Part shown: positions 46,315-54,457 of the stretch, one piece after another | How positions within the stretch are numbered: position 1 is the stretch's first letter | How the letters are laid out: every line of letters starts with the position of its first letter | Assembly: GCA_030433005.1 (NCBI GenBank) | Contig: JAUILQ010000031.1 | Span: 1-58,977 of the forward strand | DNA from: Alphaproteobacteria bacterium | GTDB lineage: Bacteria; Pseudomonadota; Alphaproteobacteria; Kiloniellales; DSM-21159 | Direction of reading: 5' to 3' | DNA length: 58,977 nucleotides | Translations under genes and position numbers: made by a program | The notes under the pieces: model-generated | Told to the model about the DNA's origin: nothing | The model's database searches: none | What the model saw: only the letters and a program-made list of their open reading frames with translations

Positions 46315-46908
46315 ATGAGCATCCTGAGCACGCTCGGCCTCCGCGGCGGCTCGCGGGCCGAGGCGGAGACCACGTCCGAGCAGTCCGAGGCCGAGAAGAC
46401 CGCGGCCGAGAAGGACAAGGACAAGGAGAAGGCCGAGTCCGAGGCGGCCGAGTCCGAGGCCGCGGCGGAGGAGGACTCCGACGACGACGGGGAGGACATG
46501 GACGCCTCTGGCGAGGACGAGGAGGACCCGGCCATGGCCGCCGCTGCCGCCCGCGTCCGGCGGGCGGAGGGCGCCCTGCCTCGCAGCGCGCGCCGGGCGG
46601 CGCGAACCTACGCGACCGCCTGCGTTGACGCGGCCCACGCCCGCGTGGCGGCGGTGCTGTCGCACAAGGCGGCGAAGGGTCGCGAGGCCATGGCCCTGAC
46701 GCTGGTCTGCGACACCAGCCTGACCCCGCGCCAGGCGATCAAGCGCCTGGAGACGATGCCCAAGGCCGGCGCCTCGCTCGGCGAGCGCATCGAGACGCAG
46801 GGCGCCGGGCCGGTGGCGCCGGGCGGCCGCATGAGCGGCGACAAGGACGACCCCCACGGCTGGGGGCGCTCGGTCGCCAAGGTCAACAAGCCGCGCAGCT
46901 TCAACTGA
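46315..46908 (+). CDS. acidic scaffold-like head protein
   Basis: A 197-residue protein with a low-complexity Glu/Lys/Asp region at residues 16-70 (EKTAAEKDKDKEKAESEAAE, then acidic runs) and a helical C-terminal half (ARVAAVLSHKAAKGREAMALTLVC). By position, between protease and decoration protein, it is a candidate scaffold or capsid-assembly factor in the place of lambda Nu3. No sequence family recognised. Confidence 0.6.
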   Translation: MSILSTLGLRGGSRAEAETTSEQSEAEKTAAEKDKDKEKAESEAAESEAAAEEDSDDDGEDMDASGEDEEDPAMAAAAARVRRAEGALPRSARRAARTYATACVDAAHARVAAVLSHKAAKGREAMALTLVCDTSLTPRQAIKRLETMPKAGASLGERIETQGAGPVAPGGRMSGDKDDPHGWGRSVAKVNKPRSFN

Positions 46909-46937
46909 GGCCGCTGGCGTAGCAGGAGAACGGAAAC

Positions 46938-47588
46938 ATGACCCTGATTTCCGAGAGTTACCACGACGGCGCGTTCCTGCAGTCCGAGGCGAACGGCTTC
47001 CTGTCCCGGAAGGCGGCGACGCTGAAGTCGGGCGAGGACCTGGAGGCCGGCACGGTCCTGGGTGTCACGCCGACGCTCGACTCGGTCTCGCGCACCGCCG
47101 ACGCCGGCAACACCGGCAACGGCGTCATGACCCTGGCGACCCCGGCTGCCGCCGACGGCGCGATGGCCGGCGACTACCGCGTCGTCTGCGTCGAGCCGGG
47201 CAGCAACGTCGGCACCTTCCGGGTGGAGAACCCGCTGGGCGTCGAGATCGGCACGGCGGTCGTCGCCGTGGCCTTCGACGGCGAGATCAAGTTCACGATC
47301 GCCGACGGCGGCACCGACTTCATCGTCGGCGACGCCTTCACGGTGACGGTCGTCAACGACGGCGAGCAGTACGCCCAGCTGGATCCCGCCGGGACCGACG
47401 GCACCGAGGTCGCCGCGGCGATCCTGTTCGGCAAGACCGACGCCTCCGCGGCGGCGGCCGCCTGCACGGTCGTGCACCGGCTCGCCGAGGTGAAGGCCGA
47501 CCTGCTGGTCTGGCCGTCGGGGATCACCGACGCCCAGAAGGCGGCCGCGCTCGCCGAGCTCGAAGCCCTCAACATCGCGGCCCGCTGA
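46938..47588 (+). CDS. head decoration protein, lambda gpD-like
   Basis: A 216-residue protein. The N-terminal EANGFLSRKAATLKSGEDLEAGTVLGV and C-terminal EVAAAILFGKTDASAAA, CTVVHRLAEVKADLLVWPSGI match gpD-type decoration proteins; the insert VMTLATPAAADGAMAGDYRVVCVEPG is the form seen in many siphoviruses. It stabilises the filled head. Directly upstream of the capsid gene. Confidence 0.88.
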   Translation: MTLISESYHDGAFLQSEANGFLSRKAATLKSGEDLEAGTVLGVTPTLDSVSRTADAGNTGNGVMTLATPAAADGAMAGDYRVVCVEPGSNVGTFRVENPLGVEIGTAVVAVAFDGEIKFTIADGGTDFIVGDAFTVTVVNDGEQYAQLDPAGTDGTEVAAAILFGKTDASAAAAACTVVHRLAEVKADLLVWPSGITDAQKAAALAELEALNIAAR

Positions 47589-47619
47589 GGCGTCGCCAAC
47601 CACAGGAAAGGACCTTCCG

Positions 47620-48645
47620 ATGCCTCTCACGATGGACGTCTTCAGCGGCGACGCTTTCAACGCCGTCACGATGACCGAGGCGATCGACCGCATGGAGTTC
47701 GTGCCGCAGGCGCTGGACGGCATGCCCGGTCTGTTCGTCGACAAGCCGGTTCGCACCAAGGGTATCTGGATCGAGGACCGCGGCGACGGCCCGCGCATCA
47801 TCCCGACCACCCCGCGCGGCGCGCCGCCCACGGCCCGCGGCAGCAACCTGCGCAACGCGCGCAACTTCGCGACGGTCCGGATCGCCGAGTCCTCGACGAT
47901 CTACGCCGACGAGCTGCAGGACATCCGGGCGTTCGGCAAGGAGACGGAGCTGATGCAGCTCCAGGACGAGATCGCCTCCCGGCAGAAGATCCTGGGCGAC
48001 GACATGAACCTGACCCGGGAGCACTACGCGCTCGGCGCCATCCAGGGCAAGATGCTCGATGCCGACGGCTCGACGCTGTTCAACTGGGCGACCGAGTTCG
48101 GCCAGTCCCTGCCGACCGAGATCGACTTCGACCTCGACAACGCGTCGCCGGGCTCTGGCGTGCTGCGCAAGAAGTGCAACGCGGTGGTCCGGGGCACCAG
48201 TCGCGCGCTGAAGGGTCGGGGCGGCCCCGGCGTCCAGATCGTCGGCCTCGCCGGCGACAACTTCTGGGACGACTTCACCGGGCACAGCGAGGTCCGCGAG
48301 ACCTTCCTCAACCAGCAGGAGGCGCGCGAGCTCCGCAAGGGCACGGCCTGGAAGACCTTCGACTTCGGCGACATCACCTGGGCCAACTACCGGGGCACCG
48401 ACGACAACACCACGGTCGCGGTGCCGACGGACAAGGTGAAGTTCTTCCCCGTCGGCGCCGGGATCTTCCAGCGGGCCTGGTCGCCCGCCGAGCGGTTCGA
48501 GTTCGTCAACACGCTCGGGCGTCCCCGCTACACCTGGGTCGTGCGCGACAAGGACCGCGACATGTGGGCCGACGTCGAGATGTACAGCTACCCGCTCTAC
48601 GTCTGCACGCAGTGCGACGCCCTGTTCAGTGGTCGCCGCACCTGA
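47620..48645 (+). CDS. major capsid protein, lambda gpE family
   Basis: A 341-residue capsid protein, equal in length to lambda gpE. Typical segments are AIDRMEFVPQALDGMPGLF, RIAESSTIYADELQDIRAFG, LDADGSTLFNWATEFG and VPTDKVKFFPVGAGIFQ. A ribosome site AGGAAAGGA precedes the ATG. It builds the icosahedral shell. Confidence 0.95.
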   Translation: MPLTMDVFSGDAFNAVTMTEAIDRMEFVPQALDGMPGLFVDKPVRTKGIWIEDRGDGPRIIPTTPRGAPPTARGSNLRNARNFATVRIAESSTIYADELQDIRAFGKETELMQLQDEIASRQKILGDDMNLTREHYALGAIQGKMLDADGSTLFNWATEFGQSLPTEIDFDLDNASPGSGVLRKKCNAVVRGTSRALKGRGGPGVQIVGLAGDNFWDDFTGHSEVRETFLNQQEARELRKGTAWKTFDFGDITWANYRGTDDNTTVAVPTDKVKFFPVGAGIFQRAWSPAERFEFVNTLGRPRYTWVVRDKDRDMWADVEMYSYPLYVCTQCDALFSGRRT

Positions 48646-48768
48646 CCGCAGGCGCCGTTCGGAGGGCGGCCGGCCACGGCCGCCCTCCCCTTTCCGGAGC
48701 CGCCGGATCCGCCGGCGGCTGCGGCAAGGCTCACCCCGCACCCTGGTCCCAACGCTGGGAGGTCCGCG

Positions 48769-49140
48769 ATGGCGAGCTGGGACGAGCGGGCGGCGCGGGT
48801 CGCGGAGCGGGTGGGCCGGCGCTTCCGGCGCGCCGGCGCGACGACCTACAGCCACGCCGGCGGGGCGGCGCAGACGCTGGCCGACGGCGCGCTGCTGCAC
48901 AACCCGCGGCTTTCCGGCGAGCGGGCCGCCGGCGGCCTGGCCGGCGAGCTCGGCGCCCAGATCGAGGCCGACCGGCCGCGCGCCGAGATCCCGGTCGCGG
49001 CGCTGGCCGCGATCGGCGTCAGCGAGCCGGACAACGGCGACGTGCTGACGATCGCCGGCACCGGCTACACGGTGCGCACGGTCGAGCAGAACGCGGACGA
49101 GACGGTCTGGCTGCTCGGCCTGCGCGAGGCGGTCAGCTGA
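48769..49140 (+). CDS. head-tail connector protein (gpFII-like)
   Basis: A 123-residue protein: basic helix WDERAARVAERVGRRFRRAG, then EIPVAALAAIGVSEPDNGDVLTIAGTGYTVRTVEQN, a beta-rich pattern seen in head-tail attachment proteins. Placed right after the capsid gene. Assigned by position and weak pattern. Confidence 0.65.
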   Translation: MASWDERAARVAERVGRRFRRAGATTYSHAGGAAQTLADGALLHNPRLSGERAAGGLAGELGAQIEADRPRAEIPVAALAAIGVSEPDNGDVLTIAGTGYTVRTVEQNADETVWLLGLREAVS

Positions 49141-49787
49141 TGGCACTGCGCGCCGGCCTGACGATCCAGGGTGACTTCGCGCGGATGATCCGCGACGAGA
49201 GCGAGGCGCTGACCCGGGCGCGCGGCCGGGCGATCGTCGACACGACGAAGCTGCTGCTCGAGGGCTACCGCCAGGCGGTGCGCAGCGGCACGCCGGGCCG
49301 GCGCCTGTCGAGCGCGGTGCGCTCGCGCACCTACCGGGACGGCGCCGAGGTCGAGGCCGGCATCGTCTTCTCGAAGGCGCGCAAGCGCACCGAGAGCGGC
49401 GAAGTCATCGACCTGGTCGAGCTGCTGGGTCGCGGCGAGACGGTGCGGCCGAAGCGCGGCCGCTTCCTGCTGATCCCCAACCCGGGCTTCGCGCGCACCC
49501 GCAGCGGCGGCTACAGCCGGCGCGGCCTCAACCGGACGCGCGCGACGCTGCGCCAGTTCGTCAGCGATCCCGAGGCGGCGAAGGACATCTACGTCCAGCC
49601 GATCTCCGGCGGCCGCGCGCTGATCGTCCAGAAGAAGAAGCGCGGCAACCGCTCGACGATCCTGGGCGTGCTGGTGCGCTCGGTGACGATCCCGAAGCAG
49701 TACGACCTGCAGGGCGTGTTCCGCGACGTCGAGCGCAGCTTCCCGCAGCGCCTGGCGGACTACTGGACCCAGGAGCTGAGCCGATGA
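49140..49787 (+). CDS. tail completion protein (gpZ-like, DUF6441-type)
   Basis: A 215-residue basic protein starting MALRAGLTIQGDFARMIRDESEALTRARGRA, with ATILGVLVRSVTIPKQYDLQGV-like strands toward the end (read as STILGVLVRSV). In lambda gpZ occupies this position and joins tail to head. Start shares one base with the previous stop. Confidence 0.65.
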   Translation: MALRAGLTIQGDFARMIRDESEALTRARGRAIVDTTKLLLEGYRQAVRSGTPGRRLSSAVRSRTYRDGAEVEAGIVFSKARKRTESGEVIDLVELLGRGETVRPKRGRFLLIPNPGFARTRSGGYSRRGLNRTRATLRQFVSDPEAAKDIYVQPISGGRALIVQKKKRGNRSTILGVLVRSVTIPKQYDLQGVFRDVERSFPQRLADYWTQELSR

Positions 49788-50221
49788 GCGACGCTTTCAG
49801 CGAGGTGCTGGACGCCTTCGAGATCGCCGCCGGCGGCGTGACCGGGATCACGACGCTGGTCGTCGATCCCGCCGACAGCCTGCCCGAGAGCAAGCTGCCG
49901 GGCCTGGAGATCCGCTCGGGCGCCTTCGAGCCGCTGCCGGCCGAGACCGGCCGCGACGGCTGGCGCTGGGAGCTGACGGTCTCGCTGGCGCTGACCGACG
50001 ACGACGAGGCCGCGCTCAAGGCCGAGCTGCGCGCGAAGATGGCCGAGACCGCCAAGGTGCTGCTCGCCGACCCGACGCTCGGCGGCAAGGCCTGCAACCT
50101 GGTCTGGGCCGGCGGCAGCGACCTCTACCTCAGCCGCGAAGGCCGCTACGTCGCCTCGATCGACCTGACCTTCGAGGTCGACTTCGAGACCGACGAAGAC
50201 GACCCGACCAGCCTGATCTAG
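49784..50221 (+). CDS. tail terminator protein (gpU-like)
   Basis: A 145-residue protein with LPGLEIRSGAFEPLPAETG, RWELTVSLALTDDDEAAL and RYVASIDLTFEVDF. The alternation of strands and one helix and its position before the tail tube fit a gpU-type terminator that stops tail growth. ATGA overlap with the previous gene. Confidence 0.6.
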   Translation: MSDAFSEVLDAFEIAAGGVTGITTLVVDPADSLPESKLPGLEIRSGAFEPLPAETGRDGWRWELTVSLALTDDDEAALKAELRAKMAETAKVLLADPTLGGKACNLVWAGGSDLYLSREGRYVASIDLTFEVDFETDEDDPTSLI

Positions 50222-50244
50222 CGGCCGCCCGGCCGCGCCGCCCG

Positions 50245-50259
50245 CCGAACGCCGTTCGG
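50245..50259. repeat. dispersed palindrome CCGAAC-N3-GTTCGG, copy 11
   Basis: Exact copy with centre GCC in the 59-base gap between the tail terminator and the small 77-residue gene. As a non-coding copy it shows that the element is not a protein feature. Confidence 0.85.
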
Positions 50260-50280
50260 CCCATCCCCAAGGAGAGATCG

Positions 50281-50514
50281 ATGCCCGACACCAAGCCCCA
50301 GGGCCTGGCGCGCCGCGTCGCGCCCGCGCCCCGCTCCGCCCTCTACCCGACCGACAGCCCCGAGGAGGCCCGCCGCAAGGCGCGCGCCGCCGAGGGCGAG
50401 ATCGCCAAGGCGGCCGCGGCGCCGCGCGGCGTGACCACGGCCGGCGCCGACAAGCCGAAGGCCGCCAAGGCCGAGGGCGCGAAGGGCGCCGGCCCGGGCA
50501 AGCCGGCCTCCTGA
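50281..50514 (+). CDS. small Lys/Ala-rich tail-region protein
   Basis: A 77-residue basic, probably disordered protein (SPEEARRKARAAEGEIAKAAAA, then Lys-Ala-Gly repeats). GGAGAG precedes the ATG. No family recognised; position just before the tail tube suggests a virion or assembly part. Confidence 0.55.
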   Translation: MPDTKPQGLARRVAPAPRSALYPTDSPEEARRKARAAEGEIAKAAAAPRGVTTAGADKPKAAKAEGAKGAGPGKPAS

Positions 50515-50586
50515 CCCAACCGGGCCCGCGACGACCGGCCCGCGACGACCGGCACCGCCGGCCGCGCCTGAGAGGAGCATCCACCG

Positions 50587-51753
50587 ATGACCGACTACCT
50601 GACCCAGAACCGCCTGCTGACGGCGAAGTCGGAGACGACCTCCGGCACCGACGCCACGCCGACCGCCGGCAGCAACGCGGTCGCCTGCGAGAACCTGCGC
50701 GTCTCGCCGGACTTCGCGGTCGACCAGGCCGAGAACGAGCACCGCAGCAGCATCGACGCCGGCGAGCCGACGGTGCTGGGCGGCGGCGTCACGATCCCGG
50801 GCGTCTCCGCGCGCCTCAAGGGCTCCGGCACCGCCGGCACCGCGCCGGAGGCCGGCCCGCTGCTCAAGGCCTGCGCGCTGGCCGAGACGACGACCTCGAG
50901 CGCGATCACCGGAACGGCCTCGGCCGGCGGCGCGCGGGTGCTGACGCTGGACGACGCCAGTGCCGTCCAGATCGGCATGCCGATCACGATCACCGCAGGC
51001 GAAGCCAACGGCGACACCCGCACGATCGTCGCGATCGACGGCGACGAGGTGACGGTCGACGCCGACTGGTCGACGCCCACCGACAACACGAGCGAGTACT
51101 CGGTGCCGATCAACGTGCTCTACGGCGGCGCGTCGATCGACCTAGTGACCGCCTCGCTCTACGCCTACCTCAACAGCCGCAAGTCGGCGCTGGACTCGAT
51201 CCTGCACAAGGTCCTGGGCGCGGCCGGCAACATGAGCCTGCAGCTGCAGCGCGACCAGGTGCCGCTGATGACCTTCGACCTGCGCGGCATGCTGGCGGCG
51301 GCGCCGACCGCGGTGACGCGGCCGACCGGGGCGGCCTTCGACGCGACCAAGGCGCCGGCCTTCCGCAACGCGGTCTGCACGCTGGGCGGCGTCTCGACGC
51401 GGCTGCGGACCTTCAGCCTGGACCTGGCCAACACGGTCGAGCAGGCCGACGACCCGCGCGAGACCTACGGCGTCGGCCCGGCGGTCGTCACCCGGCGCCA
51501 GACCGGCGGCAGCCTGTCGCTCTACAAGGAGGCGATCTCGACGCGGAACACGCTGAGCCAGTTCCTGGCCAACACCGAGCAGGCCCTGGCGATCCGCTAC
51601 GGCAACACCGCCGGCAACCGCATCGCGATCACGGTGCCGCGCCTGGTCTACTCCGGCAACCCGTCGGACACGGACATCGGCGCCTACGCCGGCGAGGCGC
51701 TGCCGTTCCGCGGCCTCGGCCCCGACGCCGCGGCCTTCATCTGCCACTGGTAG
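50587..51753 (+). CDS. tail tube protein
   Basis: A 388-residue protein that starts TDYLTQNRLLTAKSETTSGTDATPT, with ENEHRSSIDAGEPTVLGGGVTIPGVSARLKGSGTAGTAPEAGPLL typical of siphovirus tube proteins, an Ig-like or spacer insert (VLTLDDASAVQIGMPITITAGE), and a beta-rich C-terminal half. AGGAG precedes the start. It polymerises around the tape measure protein. Confidence 0.8.
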   Translation: MTDYLTQNRLLTAKSETTSGTDATPTAGSNAVACENLRVSPDFAVDQAENEHRSSIDAGEPTVLGGGVTIPGVSARLKGSGTAGTAPEAGPLLKACALAETTTSSAITGTASAGGARVLTLDDASAVQIGMPITITAGEANGDTRTIVAIDGDEVTVDADWSTPTDNTSEYSVPINVLYGGASIDLVTASLYAYLNSRKSALDSILHKVLGAAGNMSLQLQRDQVPLMTFDLRGMLAAAPTAVTRPTGAAFDATKAPAFRNAVCTLGGVSTRLRTFSLDLANTVEQADDPRETYGVGPAVVTRRQTGGSLSLYKEAISTRNTLSQFLANTEQALAIRYGNTAGNRIAITVPRLVYSGNPSDTDIGAYAGEALPFRGLGPDAAAFICHW

Positions 51754-51789
51754 GGGAAGGGGTCGATTGCGAAGGGCGTCTCCGACGCC

Positions 51790-51841
51790 CTCGGCGCCGG
51801 CCCGCTCCCCCGCCCGGCCACCCAAGCGGGTCGGCGCCGAG
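51790..51841 (+). promoter_or_regulatory. long stem-loop between tail tube and tail chaperone genes
   Basis: CTCGGCGCCGGCCCGCT (51790-51806) pairs with its near-perfect complement at 51825-51841: 17 pairs, one of them G-U, with an 18-base loop. A shorter hairpin GGGCGTC-TCC-GACGCCC (51774-51790) precedes it. No T-run follows. Likely an attenuator or mRNA-stability element that lets the tube protein exceed the chaperone. Confidence 0.6.
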
Positions 51842-51876
51842 CGGGCCTAGTAACCGCGAGAGGAGGAAGGGACTCC

Positions 51877-52671
51877 ATGAGCGAGGTCATCGAGAAGGGC
51901 CAGGACCTGGTCGTCGGCGGGACCGTCACGGTCGAGCCGCGCGACGGCCAGGTCTTCCAGGTCAAGGTGCCGGGCCGCGTCGACCGCGCCAAGCTCGAGC
52001 GCGCGATCGCCGCCGAGGGCGGCGTCGTGCTCGACTGGCGCCGGCGCGGCCGGCTCTACCGCCAGGGCATCGAGGCGCTGCTCTCGGGCCCGGGCGACGC
52101 CGAGGCGCGCGCCGGTGCGCTCGCCGCGCTCAACCGCTTCACCGAGCTCGGCCAGGCGCTGCGGCGCATCGAGCCGGTGGCCGCGGCGATGGGCAAGCGG
52201 GCGCGGGAGATCGGGCCCGAGGCCCTGGGCGAGGCGATCAAGGCGTCGCAGAAAGAGGTCGCCGGCCTGGACTGGGAGGAGCGGCGCCTGGCGCTGCTCA
52301 AGCGGGCCGCCGCCGGCGAGCTCGGCGCCTACCAGCTGACGGCGCTGGAGCTCGACCTCGAGCTCGCCGAGGCGAGCCGCGACTACGAGGAGCGCGAGAC
52401 GGCGCTCGCCGGCGGCTACCAGCCGCTGCGCCAGGCACTGAGCGACGACCGGCTGTGGCAGGACCTCTTCGCGGTCGAGGCGCCGCGCCGCTTCCTGGTC
52501 GCCTGGCAGGGCCTGGACCGCCGCAGCCGGCCGCTGCCCGAGCTCGCCTTCGGGCCCGACGGCCTGGCGCGCGCCGCGCAGCTGGAGCTGCTCAGCGACA
52601 GCGACCTGCAGGCGATCGGCCTGCGCCTCAACGGGCTGATCTACCTGCGCGAGGCCACGGCAAAAAACTGA
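51877..52671 (+). CDS. tail assembly chaperone (lambda gpG-like)
   Basis: A 264-residue helical protein (VQVFQVKVPGRVDRAKLERAIAAEGG at the start, here FQVKVPGRVDRAKLER; later SDDRLWQDLFAVEAPRRFLVAW). Lies between tail tube and tape measure, the usual place for chaperone pairs that coat the tape measure. Its last codons are GCA AAA AAC TGA, a classic slippery site, and a second frame continues the protein. GGAGGAAGG precedes the ATG. Confidence 0.75.
   Translation: MSEVIEKGQDLVVGGTVTVEPRDGQVFQVKVPGRVDRAKLERAIAAEGGVVLDWRRRGRLYRQGIEALLSGPGDAEARAGALAALNRFTELGQALRRIEPVAAAMGKRAREIGPEALGEAIKASQKEVAGLDWEERRLALLKRAAAGELGAYQLTALELDLELAEASRDYEERETALAGGYQPLRQALSDDRLWQDLFAVEAPRRFLVAWQGLDRRSRPLPELAFGPDGLARAAQLELLSDSDLQAIGLRLNGLIYLREATAKN
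52662..52668 (+). promoter_or_regulatory. -1 ribosomal frameshift site A AAA AAC
   Basis: The heptamer A-AAA-AAC sits in the correct phase (GCA AAA AAC) directly before the zero-frame stop TGA at 52669-52671. A -1 shift here joins the chaperone to the downstream frame. This is one of the strongest known slippery heptamers, and such a shift is conserved at this position in lambdoid tail genes. Confidence 0.85.
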
Positions 52672-53093
52672 GGCTCGCCGTCGTGTGGCTGGCGCGACCG
52701 CAGCTCTTCGACGAGTTCGAGGGCGGCGGCGAGACCTCGGAAGACGGCTCGGCAGAGGCGGAGGCCGAGGAACCGCTCGCGGACGAGCCGGCCAGGATGA
52801 CGCCGGAGCGGCCGCTGCGCGACGACGCGCTCGAGCTGGCCGACGCCGGCTGGCCGCTGGTCACGGTGCACCCGCGCTGGCTGGTGCCCGACGAGCTGCT
52901 GGCCTTCGTCCAGCTCTGGGAGGACTGCGGCGGTGAGACCCTGCGCCACCTGCCGCTGCCCGGCGGCGCGGCCGAGCAGCCGGTGCTGGCGATGGAAGCC
53001 TTCTCGGTGCTCGCCGCGCAGCTCGGCCGGGTGCGGGCGGCGGAGCGCAAGGCGGCCGAAACGGAGGCCGAGAGCAAGTCGGCGCGAGGGTAG
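52668..53093 (+). CDS. frameshift extension of tail chaperone (lambda gpGT-like)
   Basis: The -1 frame from CTG at 52668 to the stop at 53093 adds 141 residues beginning LRLAVVWLARPQLFDEFEGG. It has an acidic stretch, then LELADAGWPLVTVHPRWLVPDELLAFVQLWEDCGG. It has no start codon or ribosome site of its own near the junction, so it should be made only as a fusion of about 405 residues. The T-like domain binds the tube protein in lambda. Confidence 0.8.
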   Translation: MRLAVVWLARPQLFDEFEGGGETSEDGSAEAEAEEPLADEPARMTPERPLRDDALELADAGWPLVTVHPRWLVPDELLAFVQLWEDCGGETLRHLPLPGGAAEQPVLAMEAFSVLAAQLGRVRAAERKAAETEAESKSARG

Positions 53094-53167
53094 GCTACCT
53101 TCGGGCCACGTGGTATTGAATTGCCCTCCAGATCTACAACCGGAGGGGAGAGGATGCAGGAGGGATC

Positions 53168-53839
53168 ATGGTCGACAAACCCACCAAGGCCACCGGCGCC
53201 GAGGCCGCCGAGCCCGCGCCCGACGCCAAGGCCCCCGAGCCCCCCGCCCCGCCCGACGCCGAACCAGTTTCCACCGCCGCGGCCGCCGGGAAGAAGCTGA
53301 ACGACTTCCGCGTCAACGCCCTGATGAACGCGCGCTACCATTCGGTGCGCGAGGGCTTCCTGGACAAGGTGCACCGCACCTTGATCTTCGGCGTGATCGT
53401 GACGGGCGCGGCGCCCTTCGCGGCACTACTGGCAGAGCTCGGGCTGGCGCCCTGGATCATCGCCGTCTGCGCCCTGAGCGCGACGGTGCTGGGCGCGCTC
53501 GACCTCGCCTTCGACCTGTCGAACCGGGCGCGCGCCCACAGCATGATGAAGCGCCGCTACTTCGAGTTGTTGGCAGACGTGGACGAAGGCAAGAAAGAGC
53601 TGCCCGAGGCGGAGGCCTGCCTTCATCGCTACTCGGCCGACGAAGAGCAGGCCTATCAGGCCCTGCTGACCCTCTCCTGGAACGCGGCGCAGGAGATGGT
53701 CTACGGCGACACCGCCCGGGAGCGCTACCGGGTGCCCTGGATCCACCGTCTCCTGCGCAACTTTTGGCGCCAGGACGGTTGCACCTTCAGCGTCATCGCC
53801 AGGGAACCGTCACCGGACGCGCCGCCGATCGACGGCTGA
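53168..53839 (+). CDS. SLATT-like two-TM membrane protein (cargo)
   Basis: A 223-residue protein. After a Pro/Ala-rich tail (1-40) comes a helix NALMNARYHSVREGFLDKVHR, two membrane segments at about 71-92 (TLIFGVIVTGAAPFAALLAEL) and 94-116 (PWIIAVCALSATVLGALDL), then SNRARAHSMMKRRYFELLADVDEG and a helical C-terminal part. This is the plan of SLATT domains, predicted pore-forming effectors in nucleotide-signalling and prophage conflict systems. A strong AGGAGGG site precedes the ATG. It lies between chaperone and tape measure, where no virion gene of this kind is expected. Assigned by eye. Confidence 0.65.
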   Translation: MVDKPTKATGAEAAEPAPDAKAPEPPAPPDAEPVSTAAAAGKKLNDFRVNALMNARYHSVREGFLDKVHRTLIFGVIVTGAAPFAALLAELGLAPWIIAVCALSATVLGALDLAFDLSNRARAHSMMKRRYFELLADVDEGKKELPEAEACLHRYSADEEQAYQALLTLSWNAAQEMVYGDTARERYRVPWIHRLLRNFWRQDGCTFSVIAREPSPDAPPIDG

Positions 53840-53900
53840 GGGCCGGCCAATTCAACCCTTACAGGTGGGGCGTGCGGTTGCCGTCCCTTCAATGCCGACC

Positions 53901-54413
53901 TCAGTGACGAGATGTGCTGTCTCCGCCTTTGGGACCGGCCGATAGGTTCCGCAAGGAGCCAGCCTTCTCAAATTCGGTTACGTAGTCGACCAGGGGCTGA
54001 GCGATGGAGGGATACAGACGAAATGCCTGCCATATCGAAGCCTTCCGGTCGATGAGGTAACCGAGAAAGACCGCGTTGGAATACGCATGCACCTCGCAGG
54101 CCGAAGCGACCCGGACATGGGCGTTGCTCCCATTCCAATCGCTTTCGTCCAGCGCCACCTGGGCAGCGCAGAACGCGTCGACTTGCTCTGCGGTCGACTT
54201 CATTCGCCGCTTTCGTATCTCAAACCGAAGTCTGTTTCGCACGTTAAGGGCCACCGGGGTCGGCATGATCACCACAGCTCGGTCGCCGTTCTTCAGCGAA
54301 AACTTGACGACGACGTAGATCCCCCGTTCGTCGACGCCCGCTGTGTACGCGATGACGTCTCTCTCTCGTGACAGCGTCCGCAGCATCTCTTCTGTCAGCT
54401 GAGCCCGTGCCAT
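53901..54413 (-). CDS. hypothetical cargo protein
   Basis: A 170-residue soluble protein: MARAQLTEEMLRTLSRERDVIAY, then strands (GIYVVVKFSLKNGDRAVVIMPTPVALNVRNRLRFEIRKR noted in pieces) and helices (AEQVDAFCAAQVALDESDW, IAQPLVDYVTEFEKAG). Antisense to the late genes and less GC-rich than them. I do not recognise the family. Confidence 0.65.
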   Translation of the reverse strand: MARAQLTEEMLRTLSRERDVIAYTAGVDERGIYVVVKFSLKNGDRAVVIMPTPVALNVRNRLRFEIRKRRMKSTAEQVDAFCAAQVALDESDWNGSNAHVRVASACEVHAYSNAVFLGYLIDRKASIWQAFRLYPSIAQPLVDYVTEFEKAGSLRNLSAGPKGGDSTSRH

Positions 54414-54439
54414 TCCGGCACCTCCGGACTGAGGGTTAG

Positions 54440-54454
54440 CCGAACGCGGTTCGG
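54440..54454. repeat. dispersed palindrome CCGAAC-N3-GTTCGG, copy 12
   Basis: Exact copy with centre GCG in the 44-base gap between the two minus-strand cargo genes. Non-coding. It is the last copy before the window edge. Confidence 0.85.
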
Positions 54455-54457
54455 CGG

